DNA from: Trema orientale
Lineage: Eukaryota; Streptophyta; Magnoliopsida; Rosales; Cannabaceae
Assembly: GCA_002914845.1 (NCBI GenBank)
Contig: JXTC01000359.1
Span: 24,065 to 88,064, forward strand
Length of the DNA stretch: 64,000 nucleotides
Direction: 5' to 3'
A program made the translations under genes and the position numbers. Below are positions 48,472-59,180 of this stretch, piece by piece (position 1 is the first letter of the stretch; every line of letters starts with the position of its first letter). A model generated the notes under the pieces. It had not been told where the DNA came from. It saw nothing but the letters and a program-made list of their open reading frames with translations, and searched no databases.

Positions 48472-48643
48472 GGGGATGGCTACGATAGGGGCGTCCCTAC
48501 GTAGGGTCATGCTTTAATTATCGTTGGATGGGAATCTGTGGGGAATAACAGGAATCTATAGAGAATCTATTTATATACAGATTCCCATCCAACGGTGAAT
48601 AGACAGGGCCCTACGTAGGGGCGCCCCTACTGTAGACGCGCCC
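48472..48643. mobile_element. 172-bp foldback MITE, copy 2 (MULE-type)
   Basis: TSD TAATTTTAG (48463-48471, 48644-48652). Same length and orientation as copy 1 at 46590. By eye the copies differ at ten positions, all transitions. The perfect palindrome CCCTACGTAGGG is present at both ends. Confidence 0.92.
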
Positions 48644-48841
48644 TAATTTTAGAACTATTATTTATAAAATAACCTTAAAGCTTTTGGGCCTTTTTGAGAT
48701 AAAATTTGGTTTGTGGCTTTAGCTAAATGAGGTAGAACCCACAGTGTAGTAGAAATGGATAAGAAAGAAGATTTTTTTCAAAAAACTATTTTTAGAATTA
48801 GTAATTATTATTACGTGTTAGTTATAACAAAAATTACTATG

Positions 48842-48889
48842 TCATCGTCGTCATCATCATCGTCGTTATTATTATTATTATTATTGTTA
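48842..48889. repeat. Compound trinucleotide repeat (TCR)n(TTA)n
   Basis: TCATCGTCGTCATCATCATC followed by GTCG and (TTA)7. Confidence 0.9.
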
Positions 48890-48935
48890 TGACACTCTTA
48901 TAACAAAATATGATATGTAATTGAAAAAAAATCAG

Positions 48936-49257
48936 GGATGAGTACATATATATCCGTTTTCTTACGTATATTTTTGTAAATATCTGTTTTTATTTTTATT
49001 TTACTAATGCCTGTTTTATACCCATTTTTGGTGAAATGTGAACTACAAGTATATTATACATGAAATATATACCACAATATGCATTTTATAAATAAATTGG
49101 TATACATTTCAATATGGATACCATACTTATATTGTAATTGTGTACCACATATATTTTACAAATAATATGTATACCTACCAAAGGATGTTTTTTTAAAAAA
49201 AAAAAAAGTTATTTATGAAATATAAAACACAAAGAAGATACTGGGGGTAAATTTCTC
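48936..49257. mobile_element. MULE-type MITE, AATACCCATTTTT family, copy 3
   Basis: ATATATCCGTTTTCTTACGT, TGTAAATATCTGTTTTTATT and AATGTGTACC-type blocks match the layout of 29002-29398; the right end is GGTAAATTTCTC. No clear TSD was read. Confidence 0.55.
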
Positions 49258-49269
49258 AAAAGGGATATC

Positions 49270-50630
49270 AGTCTCAAAACGGTCCTAATTTTATTTTCCT
49301 CCATTTCCGTGCATGTAACTAAAAGGGATGCTTTCATAATTCATAGATAGCTCTTTGCTATAAAACCAATACCAACCACGTAAAGTGCTTCTCATCCTAC
49401 TTTCCTCTGTGTAAAATGGTAGTTGGGCACAAATTCGCTAAATACCCAATACCCTGGGACGCTCAAAATTGTTGATTTGGACATGGGCAAAGTATTTTGA
49501 GCCAAAAGTAACATCGTATGAGAAAAATTTACACCAGTACCACTTGTTAAACTCAACTAATTATTTCTAACAGCCATTCAGTTTTGCTCTAACCTATCCT
49601 ATACCGGTTTTCCTTTGTAAAAATATTTGTTTTTTTTTAGAGTTTTCCTTTGCAAAAATATTTGTTATTTTTTAGTTGTCTCCATCCAAGGTAATTACAA
49701 CAATAGAAGTTTTACTGCAGAAAGTGGTAGTTAAGAAAGGATAAAAAACTGTTATTAACTTCGATTTATGTATTTTAGAAAGTGATTTTTGGTTACTTAA
49801 CTATTTTATGGTTCATGTTTACACTCAAAATATGCGCGGCTATCACAATATAGAAGGTGTCAATCTCACAGAGAAATTAAGCCAACAATAAAAGGTGATT
49901 AAAACTAAAAGAAAAATTGAAAATAAAATAAATAAATAAATAAGCATAAAGTTAAAATAATCACTGAAAAATAAATGAAAAATCCAATATGAGAAAAACA
50001 AGACTTCAAAATTCACTTAATTATTCGTTTTACTATTACCAACTTTGATTCTTATTTACTACTCAATTATATACTTCACAACCCAAACACATAATCGGAA
50101 AACATAGCATTTAAGAATAAATATTAACCAAAAGTATTTGATATAAAAGGTTCTTCGGATTAAAACTAAAATAATTTATCTTACAAGTTATCCTAAATCG
50201 ATAATATATCAGTTTGACAATACTGCAGTAAAAGATCAACTAGCAAATAAATTATATCAAGAACAATGATAATCTAGCTTAAATCACATAAAGAAAGTGT
50301 GACTGAATTTATATAGAAACTAGAAGATAACATCTCGAATTGAAATTAAAAATTTTAAACAATATAATCAAAAAATGTATAAATGTTGAAGCACTATCAA
50401 AGTTGGAAAATAGAAAAACTAAACAATTAAAATCTTTTTAGCCTATCAAAAATATATAGCTTAACTTCGAATTCATCTCACACACACTCTTGAAAAAGTG
50501 GAATTTTTCTCTCAAAAATTGATGTGTTTTTAATTTCTCACGTTCTGTTTTTTTATAGCTGATTTTAGAGTATTCTCTAGGTCTTCGTACTCCGAGTCTC
50601 CATGTTTTCCAAGGTGAAATCTCATTAGTT
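49270..50630. other. Intergenic, no gene recognised
   Basis: AT-rich. A short repeat AGTTTTCCTTTGCAAAAATATTTGTT is present as two variants at about 49608 and 49640. No coding similarity recognised. Confidence 0.45.
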
Positions 50631-50636
50631 AGATTT

Positions 50637-50682
50637 TTCTCTTCTTTTCTCTTTTCTTTTCTTTTCTTTTCTTTTCTTTTCT
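50637..50682. repeat. (TTTTC)n microsatellite
   Basis: About eight TTTTC/TTTCT units immediately before a less AT-rich segment. Confidence 0.9.
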
Positions 50683-50789
50683 GTACACCATCTAAGCTGG
50701 GCGAATTGATTTGGTGTGGCGAAACTATGTGAACTCTACAGAAGAATGGGCGTTGATTGGCTGATAAAAAAAGAAAATTAATTACATTA

Positions 50790-51005
50790 CGTGTCTTTGT
50801 TTGATTGGATCTAGAACCGGGTGTATGAGCTGTTCCGCCTCACTTGAAAGGCATCTGCACCAGCTAATGAACACGGGCCCACCTATCTCCTGCCTTCCAC
50901 GCGCTAGCTCTTTCGAGTGCGTACATGCGCGCTCCTGATGGATTTTGGGTTTGATCTTACGGTTGAAACGGCACCAGCACCGCCACACTCACACGCGCGC
51001 GGTTG
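50790..51005. other. GC-richer island of unknown nature
   Basis: Around 55% GC by eye, against about 30% in the surroundings. It contains GGGCCCACC, CACGCGC, CATGCGCGC and CACACGCGCGCGG. A 68-codon minus-strand frame has no recognisable motif. It may be a promoter or first exon remnant. Confidence 0.35.
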
Positions 51006-51501
51006 TTGCTTTCTTTTTCGAATTTTTTTCTTTTTCTTTTTTAAACTAAATCAAAATAAAATTAAAACTAAATCAGAATTTTAAAAAAATAACTAAATTA
51101 AATCTAAACATTAAAAAATTCACAAATAATAAGATAAATAAATTAGTACGCTAAAATTAAATTTAAAATAAACTGAAATTCAATAAAATTAATTTTAACT
51201 ACTTAAATTAAATTAATAATAAAATAACTTAAATTATCTAAAAAATAAACTAAAACTCCCAGAGACACACAAATTTAACAAATAAAAGACTATGAATAAC
51301 TCAAGTATTATAAAGTTATCAATTCACAAAATTATTTTTTAAGAATTAGTCATAATAATCATAATCAGTAGTCATAGTGATGTGATTGCCAATCCTAATA
51401 AAAATGATCAATCATATAAAATGATTGTCTGTCCGTCATAATAATAGTGATTAGTATTTAACACACCAAAAAAAAAAAAATAGTTACTAATACTTAAAAA
51501 G

Positions 51502-51827
51502 GGATTATAAAAAAAAATGAGGTTTTTAAGCTAAATGGTCGAATTTTGAATCATAGTTTGCAAAATGGTAGTTTTTCAAATACTATTAAAAAATCGTTGA
51601 ATTTTGAAAATTATTTAAAAAAATGACCATTTTTCTTGTTTATCATATCAAAATATATTGATTTATTTTTTGGAAATTTTGATTTTTTTAAAAATAGATT
51701 TACTTTAAAATTAGATCAACTAAATAAAGGCCATTATCAAAATATTTTTATAAAATAGTCATTTATTATAAGTGTAAAAAATGGTCATTTTTAATTTGCT
51801 GAAAAAAGGCCATTTCTCATAAATACT
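51502..51827. mobile_element. MULE-type MITE, 326 bp
   Basis: GGATTATAAAAAAAAATGAG (left) and AGTATTTATGAGAAATGGCC (reverse of right end) are imperfect inverted ends. Flanks CTTAAAAAG (51493-51501) and CTTAAAAAT (51828-51836) match at 8 of 9. Interior repeats AAAATGGTCATTTTT. Confidence 0.6.
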
Positions 51828-51969
51828 CTTAAAAATGTCCTCAAAATATTATATGGGCCTAAAGACTCCTAGTGCTTCCTCTCTAAATTATGGGCCCGAG
51901 TCTATCTCATTCAGTACCCAGTCCCCACAATGTGCGAGTGGGCCCATGATTACCAAATGATTCGAAAAT

Positions 51970-52394
51970 GAGGGAATTTGATTTTTTAGGGTAATTTTTC
52001 AAAAATTGAAAAATTCCAAATTTTGAAATTGTTTGAAAAGTTCCGGATTTCAATTAAAAAAATATTACTGTTAAAAGTATTTAAAAAAATACTAATTTTT
52101 ATTAATTGACGAGATACTTGAAATAACGAATCAAGTTACCTGACTTGACCGGTTAGTTCAAGTAACTAAATTGGTTACCCCAATTAACCCAAATGGTTAT
52201 GTCGAGAACTATCTAAAAATACTAATTTTGAAGGAAAAGTGATATTTTTCTAAATTTTTATTAAAAGTGTTATTTTTCTAAACAACTTCTATAAAGTGTC
52301 AGTCTTCTAAATCAATCCGGAATTTTTCAAAAAATTCAAGCTATCCAGGATTTTTCAATTTTGATATTTTGGCTTGGAATTTTGTAAGAAGCCC
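51970..52394 (+). mobile_element. MULE-type MITE, GGTAACC-rich family, copy 2
   Basis: GAGGGAATTTGATTTTTTAG at the left and GGGCTTCTTACAAAATTCC on the reverse of the right end, with shared inner AAAATTGAAAAATYC. Flanks TTCGAAAAT (51961-51969) and TTCAAAAAT (52395-52403) match at 8 of 9. The inverse copy is at 29399-29795. Confidence 0.75.
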
Positions 52395-52474
52395 TTCAAA
52401 AATCGAAATGTTAATGGACCTACTTTTAATGAGTTGATGGAATTTAAAAGTTAACGATTGTATTCTACGATTTG

Positions 52475-52758
52475 GGAAAATTGACATAAATAGTAGTAAT
52501 TTGGACTAAAATAATATTTTTAGGAATATTTTGAAAAAATAATTTTTTTAATAGTATTTTAGTATTTTGTGACATTGTGTGATAGATGGTCACAATATTT
52601 GTGACTGTTGATTAATTTTAGAAAAATTATAATTTTATGGTCACAAATTATGTGACCCCTTGTTACACAAATTGGTCAACTACTAGAAATATCAATTTGA
52701 AAAGACTACTAAAAAAAGTCATTTTGTGTCAAATTAGTACTGCCCGGGTTAATTTCCC
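52475..52758. mobile_element. MULE-type MITE, 284 bp
   Basis: GGAAAATTGACATAAATAGT (left) and GGGAAATTAACCCGGGCAGT (reverse of right end). Flanks TACGATTTG (52466-52474) and TTTGATTTG (52759-52767) match at 7 of 9. Inner GGTCACAATATTTGTGAC is a palindrome. Confidence 0.55.
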
Positions 52759-52769
52759 TTTGATTTGTA

Positions 52770-54270
52770 GATCATTTGTTTTTAAAGGACTACAAACTAT
52801 ATACGAAGGAAATGATGTTTTTTCTCCTCTTTTGGACCACTCTGAGGGTTGACCTCAATTCTATTATTTTGGTTTAACATATCATCCTAAAAATAATAGA
52901 TTACTATGTACATAACGCGAAATAAATTTAGAAACAAATTTTATGTCAAGAAAAAAAAAAAAAGAAGAAGAAGAACAATTGCCAAGCTCGAATCACCTCA
53001 CTTCACTTATTTTTATTTTTTAGAAAAAACTTCTGCCTAGCTTTCATTACCTCACTTCATATTTTAGAAATATGTACAACTACAAGTAAGTCACCGAGCA
53101 AATCAAACCGAAAGAAGGTAAATAAATAACATAAATAAATAAGGGAGACTTATGGATCAATCTGTATGCATATGAATGATGTATTCACAGCTAAAATAAA
53201 TAAATAAATAAAAGAAGTTAGATTTCCCAAATGCAACCACTAGAAATTAGTGGTCAAACTAAATCAGTCAGATAGAGTAAATTAGACAGAGAATATATTA
53301 AATTGTGGTCATAATTGAACTAGTGAAGTAATCTCTGATGGAGATCTATATGGACCAGGTGGCCAGAATAGCTTATGGTCCAGGATCTATCAGAACATCC
53401 TTATCTTAGAGACAAGAGCATCACTATAACTCTATAATAGATGAATGATAGATAAGCACAGAAACAATAATAATAATAATAATAATAATAATGATAGGAA
53501 AAAGAAGCCACAACTTAAGAGGTTGACTGAAGTTGATTTCTCCCCACACCTCACTAAAAAACAAAAAGAAAAATCACTATTTCTTGTATTGTTTTGTGAA
53601 CAAAGGACTTCATAACATGCGAATAATTTTCAGGGGAAAAACATTTAGAGGGTTAATTTTATAAATTTGAATAGGTGGAGGCTAGTTCATGTAGAATATA
53701 TGTGTCTACCTCTATTAATATTTGATGGAAATCATTATCAACTTCATTCAAAAAAAAAAAAAAGAAAAAAAAAAGAAATCATTATCAACTACAAATGCAT
53801 ATATTCCATGCGATTTTTAACATCTTCCTGTATGCATGCATGATTCGATGGATGGACCACTTGTGCCCTTATTTATTTCTAAAAGAAACAATACATATAG
53901 TGTAGTCACCTAAACATCAGACCTATATCGCCTAACACTCCACACAATTAGAAGTTTAATTTAAGAGTGCAATACTTTTCGTGAATTAAAAAAAAAGAAA
54001 TCTTATAAATTATTGAATTAATTTATCTCTGGAGACTTTATCTTTGCCTCTCTCACCTCCCTAGAGATCCTTAGGATCTCTCCTCTACGACTTTTTTTTT
54101 TTCTTTTTCTTTTTTAATTTTATTTTCCTATTTTAATAATCATTCTCTGTGGACAAGAACGGAGTTCGGAGTTTTACTTTATTGGGGACTTAAACTCTAA
54201 CAAAAAATAAATAAAAAAATTAACTACTACTGAATACCATAGTTATTCGCAACGAGTTTTCATGCATTGA
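52770..54270. other. Intergenic, no gene recognised
   Basis: Microsatellites (AAG)n near 52958-52975, (AATA)n near 53196-53210 and (AAT)n at 53466-53492. No coding similarity recognised. Confidence 0.45.
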
Positions 54271-54280
54271 AAATGTTTAT

Positions 54281-54463
54281 ATAATAATTTTGTTATCAAG
54301 GTTATTGAAAATGTATTTTTCAATATACACAAATAAATTATACTTAATTTACTAAGCACTCATTTGATTGTATAATAATTTCATTATCAAGGTTATTGAA
54401 AATGTCTTTTTTAATATATACAAATAAATTGTACTTAATCCACTGAGCACTCGTTTGATTGTA
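54281..54463. repeat. Tandem duplication, period 91 bp
   Basis: ATAATAATTTTGTTATCAAG ... AAGCACTCATTTGATTGT is followed by ATAATAATTTCATTATCAAG ... GAGCACTCGTTTGATTGT. Confidence 0.9.
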
Positions 54464-54872
54464 TAGCCTATTCTTAACAAAAATAATAGAAGAAAGTTAA
54501 GCGTGTTTGGTAGACGAGGAAAAGAGAAGAAGTTTAAGTGTTACTTTTATTAGATAGGGTTGAACTTGAGCCTTGACGTCAGGGGGCAGATATAAATTTC
54601 GGTCTTTTTTGTTTTTTTAGTATTTCCCTTAACAAAATTTAACCTTATTTATTGAAAAGAAAAAAAAATCAACTTATTTTTTCAAAAAAGACCAAAGAAT
54701 CTGAATGGAAATGTGGAAATTAATTATGCATTTGTGGGACTAACAAATTTTTTAGTAGGAATTAAATATTTAGTAACAAATTTATATATCTATATAGTAT
54801 ATACATATATAAAAGTAAAGGTTATGTTATACTTTTAATCTCATATATATAAATGCAAGGTTATATCAATAA

Positions 54873-55235
54873 GAGTGAACTACAAAATAATATCTTGAAG
54901 TTTGGCCTTTTCATAATTTAAACCCTACGTTTTGATTTCTGCAAAAAAAATACTCTCACATTTCGAAATTCAAAAATTTTCTACCCTGCGTCCATATTAT
55001 CAATTTCTGTTATTCCAAATATTTTTTTGTAACTGTTTTAACTGTTAGAAAATAAGAATAATATTTCCTGAGCCTGAATTCAAAATTTTTTAGAAAATAA
55101 ATTTGTAAAAATAGGACAAACGATACAAATTTTTTGAATTTCAAAATATAAGAGTATTTTTTTTTTGCAGAAACTAAATCATAGGATTTAAATTGCAGAA
55201 ATACCAAACTTAAGGGATTTTTTTACAGTTTACCC
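54873..55235. mobile_element. MULE-type MITE, ~360-bp long-TIR family, copy 3
   Basis: GAGTGAACTACAAAATAATA at the left and AGGGTAAACTGTAAAAAAAT on the reverse of the right end. The 9-bp TSD TATCAATAA is perfect (54864-54872, 55236-55244). Interior TTTCTGCA/TGCAGAAA units as in copies 1 and 2. Confidence 0.85.
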
Positions 55236-55244
55236 TATCAATAA

Positions 55245-57235
55245 ATGTAAAGGTTTGTAAAGGTTATATATTATATTATTTATAGACTATATAGGTACAT
55301 ACACTTTTTTTTTTCCAATTTTTGAGTGGGGGTTTGAGCCCGCTCGCCCTAATACAGTATATATTATAGAGCTTGCCCTATCTGATTTTAGATCGATGTA
55401 ATTTTATGTGGTTTGGTTTTTGTTTCGATGTAAAACTTTCAAGGTATATATAGATCTGGAAGATTTTATCCCATCAAAGGTCAATTATTATAAAAGATCT
55501 ATCAGAATATCAATTAGAAGAGCTAATTATGGTGGTGGGGGATGATTTAAAAGAGTGAAGAAAATTCTCTCATGGAGCTCTACTTGTACCCGTTATTGGG
55601 TATATGTTTCCTCTTTGATCATTAGTATAACACAATGATTTTACCAGTTGTTTGTATACTGTTGTGAGTACTTTGTATTCGATTTTCACATTAAATTGGT
55701 TGTTGTAATGCAATTGTTGATTAATGAGTGTTTTCCTTTTGATTTAAAGGGAATTTTTTTAAAAAAAAAATAACTAGCTCATTGTATTTACTAGATGCAC
55801 TCATATTTTACACCAAAGACTTTCCTAAATGATGTGGCAATTTTTTAGGCTCTATTTAGTTTTGGGGAGAAATCTTGCTCTTTATATTGCCGCTAATTAA
55901 GGAATCATAATTCTTCCATAAACATCGATCTAAAATTAATAGAGGGTTAAAAGGTATTTCATGTTTTAGTCATGGTACTTTAAATAAGATGAAAAAAACT
56001 TACAATAGCAAGTCATTTTTACCTATAACCATTCTACTCCAATTATTTTTGAATCCTATTCCCATTGACTTAAGAATAAATTAGTGGAATGACTTTTAAT
56101 TTAAGGAAAAAAATTGGAATGAATTGTTAATGAATTTTTTAAAGAAAATATATGAATTTAATAGTTATATTTTCTTACATATTTATTTAGCTTTTTTTTT
56201 AATTAAATTCTCTTTTTACTTTTATAGTAGCATTCATCAAATAGACTAATTGAGATACATATTACGTAGTTTCTTGGCTAACTATAAAGTCCAATAGTTT
56301 CAATATCCAAAAACAAGCAAGGAAAACAAAAATAAACTAAAATTAAAATCTTACAATAAGCAACATGCATATAAAACTATAGTTTATATTCTTTTACGGA
56401 AAAAAAAAAAATCCTTAAGAATACCTGTACTTATAGAAATTAATAAATACCTATACTTATAGATAAGAGATCTTGAAAAAGTGAGCTAAAAACAAAAGAA
56501 AAAGAATATTCAGCACAAATAGGTGAATATTACTTCTTTATTTATTTGGAGATGTAAAAATATTTTCTAGTTAAAATATACTACTCACCGACACAAACTT
56601 TAAAAGGGGAAAAAAAAAGTCCTTACACAGCAAATACAAGCCCTTTTCATTTTTTTTTTTTTTGGTTCTTTTGATATTTTATTTTCTTAAAAAAAAATGC
56701 AAACTCAAACACATACACGCCAATAAAGATCAAATAGAAGTCCAAAAGAGAAGAAAAATGCATGCATAAGTACAAAAGAACCAAATAACATATATCGAGT
56801 TCAGATATCCTGAGAAAAATCACATTCCTCCATTTTCCTTCTACTATGGCCTAATTGGTTTATGCCATCTTCAATCATCGATTTCTCTTCTTCTTTGTTG
56901 GTTTCATTTCTCTTAACAACATCATAATCTTCAAATGACAATGAAGGATTAATTATATCCATGCATGATTCGGTAAAGCCATTGTTGTAAACTGGTGAAT
57001 TTTATTTTGACAAACTTTAGGTAATTAACTTCTAAAATTAGCACACCTAAAAAAATTATAAAATCAGTAAATAAATAGCCACTTTTATTAATGACATACC
57101 CTAACTTAAATACATCAATTTTTGTTTCCTTCTTCAAAAGAAAATAAATTAACCAAAAAAAAAAACAATGGAAAGGGAATGAAAATAGGAACAAACAATG
57201 AAAACGCCATGAAACCATAAAAAAAGGGAGAAATT
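55245..57235. other. Intergenic, no gene recognised
   Basis: AT-rich; only homopolymer tracts (56401-56412, 56649-56665) stand out. Short frames match nothing I recognise. Confidence 0.45.
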
Positions 57236-57239
57236 GACC

Positions 57240-57400
57240 AACTCTTCACGTCACAAACATGTTATTGTTTTAAATAACTTTCCATATTTACGTAGGTATT
57301 AATTATTTTAATATTTAGTAAAATTACTAACATTACCATAACCATCAGATAAAAATCTAATGGTCCAAATTAAAGTAGCTATGCATATTACGTAATTGTG
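57240..57400. mobile_element. Fragment related to the 704-bp MULE-type element
   Basis: AACTTTCCATATTTACGTAG, GTATTAATTATTTTAATATT, and AAAATCTAATGGTCCAAATT followed by AAAGTAGCTATGCAT parallel 46237-46355. The terminal inverted repeat is missing. Confidence 0.6.
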
Positions 57401-57404
57401 CATA

Positions 57405-58400
57405 TTCTAATTGGTGATTAAGTGCCAATTTGATACTGTTGTGATATTTTGCAAATGTGTTATAGTTCTCTTATAGTTGTATTGCAAGCAAGAGGAGAAA
57501 AGTCTAGGCAATTTGGTAAATTAAATTTACAAAATTACTATGATGTTTAAAATCAATATCTAAATATTTGGTAAACTACAAATTTTGTTTATTGTAAAAT
57601 GATAAATTACTAAAATATACATATTATGTTTTCATATAGAAGAAAATGTTTCACACATCTTACCAAACGTATTTTCGAAATAATTAATTAAAGAAATATA
57701 AATATAAATCATCTAAAAAACTAAAATTCACTTATTATTTCTTTATATATATATATAATTCACTTATTATTTCAAATGTGCATCTTGATCCAATTTTTTG
57801 ATTTAAAAGTATGTCATACATTCACCTTAATATAAAGTAATTGTAGATAGATTGTATAAATGACAGCATATGTCCTCTTCTAAAATTAGAATTAGAATTA
57901 GGATTACATAATTAAGTATGCATACATATAATTTTTTAAATACATATATAAAAGGTAAGTTGAAGTCATTTGAAATTATATAGAGGTACATTCGAATATA
58001 ACTTATTATTGAGGATATTTTAGAAAGTTTGTATAATGAAGCAACGTTTATCATAACTTTTAAATTCTCTTATAATAGCCGTTACATAGTAGTTTTTAAA
58101 ATATAAAATTATAAGACGTCTCTCCCTCGCCTTATTTCTTTTTACCGTTTTAAAAAATTAAAAATAACTAATAGAATTAATTCCAAACATGACTTTAACT
58201 TATCAGCAATAGATTTAATAACTTGCAAATCATGGAATCCGAACAACTATGCCATATTAGATGGTATAAAAAAAAAATGAGATAAGAAGTTTGATAGTAT
58301 TATCCCAAAAAATATTTTGCGAATTATACTGTTCAGCAAAACAAATATTTTTTTATGGCACAGAAATTAACTAATTAGTTACTAAACTACAGTTACAATT
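57405..58400. other. Intergenic, no gene recognised
   Basis: AT-rich. Short direct repeat AATTCACTTATTATTTC at about 57725 and 57759 around a (TA)n tract. Confidence 0.45.
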
Positions 58401-58737
58401 AGTAGAAACAGGAAAGGAGCCACACCATTTCCTCCGCCCATTTAGCACGTCGATAGACCCCGTCGAACACTCTACTAAATCCTTGACTAAAATAGAAAGA
58501 AAAACCCAACATATGATGCGACTATGATAATCCTTAGGCCCTTATACGCCGAGATTTTGAACGGCTGAGATTCACTCTCGCTCTCTGCAAAATAACCCGA
58601 ATCCTAATAACAGGGGTGTCACTTTGCCAGCCTGCTTTTTTGTGTCAGAGAATACAGAAAGGCATAATAACCTTTTATACTCCTCCAAAACTGAGCTAAA
58701 TAAGCATTTCTCTCTTTTCCGGCTGCGTTTGATTCAG

Positions 58738-59058
58738 GTATTTATTCTTTATTTTCTTTTTTTTTTATTAAAAAAAAACATCATGTCTACAAATTATTGA
58801 TCAAAATGGGGTATGGGTTTTTCTTATTTGCTCTTTTTGGGGGGAAGAAAAGTTCATTTTTTTTTTGGATACCCAATTGCACTGTTTGATGTATTTACGA
58901 GTACTGAATGTAAAAGTTTTAATCTTTTTGGTCTGTTCCTTCTTCATTCCATGTTTTGGTCATGATGTGGATTAAACCGTTGCTTGCCTAAAGATGTAAC
59001 GTCGGTTCAACCTTTTGACTTTAGAATTTTAATCATTTATTTTGTTCCCATATTTTAG
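58738..59058 (+). other. Probable 5' UTR intron of the GRAS gene
   Basis: GATTCAG|GTATTTATTC at 58738 and CCCATATTTTAG ending at 59058 are plausible splice sites around a T-rich 321-base interval. LISCL-type GRAS genes commonly have an intron in the leader and none in the CDS. Confidence 0.55.
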
Positions 59059-59180
59059 GTTTTTATATTCTGGGTTTGGTAGAGTGAGCTGATACTTGCC
59101 TGGGAAAAGCTAAGATTCATATATAAATCAATCATTGAAGCATAAGCTTTTGAAAGTTTTTGGGTGTTGGTGGTGTGAAG

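Noticed and set aside
50782-50988. 68-codon minus-strand frame in the GC-rich island
   Set aside because: No motif, no splice context and no conserved start; kept only as an unexplained island.
59160-59180. Upstream start of the GRAS protein
   Set aside because: The codon at 59160 is TTG. The first ATG in frame is 59181.
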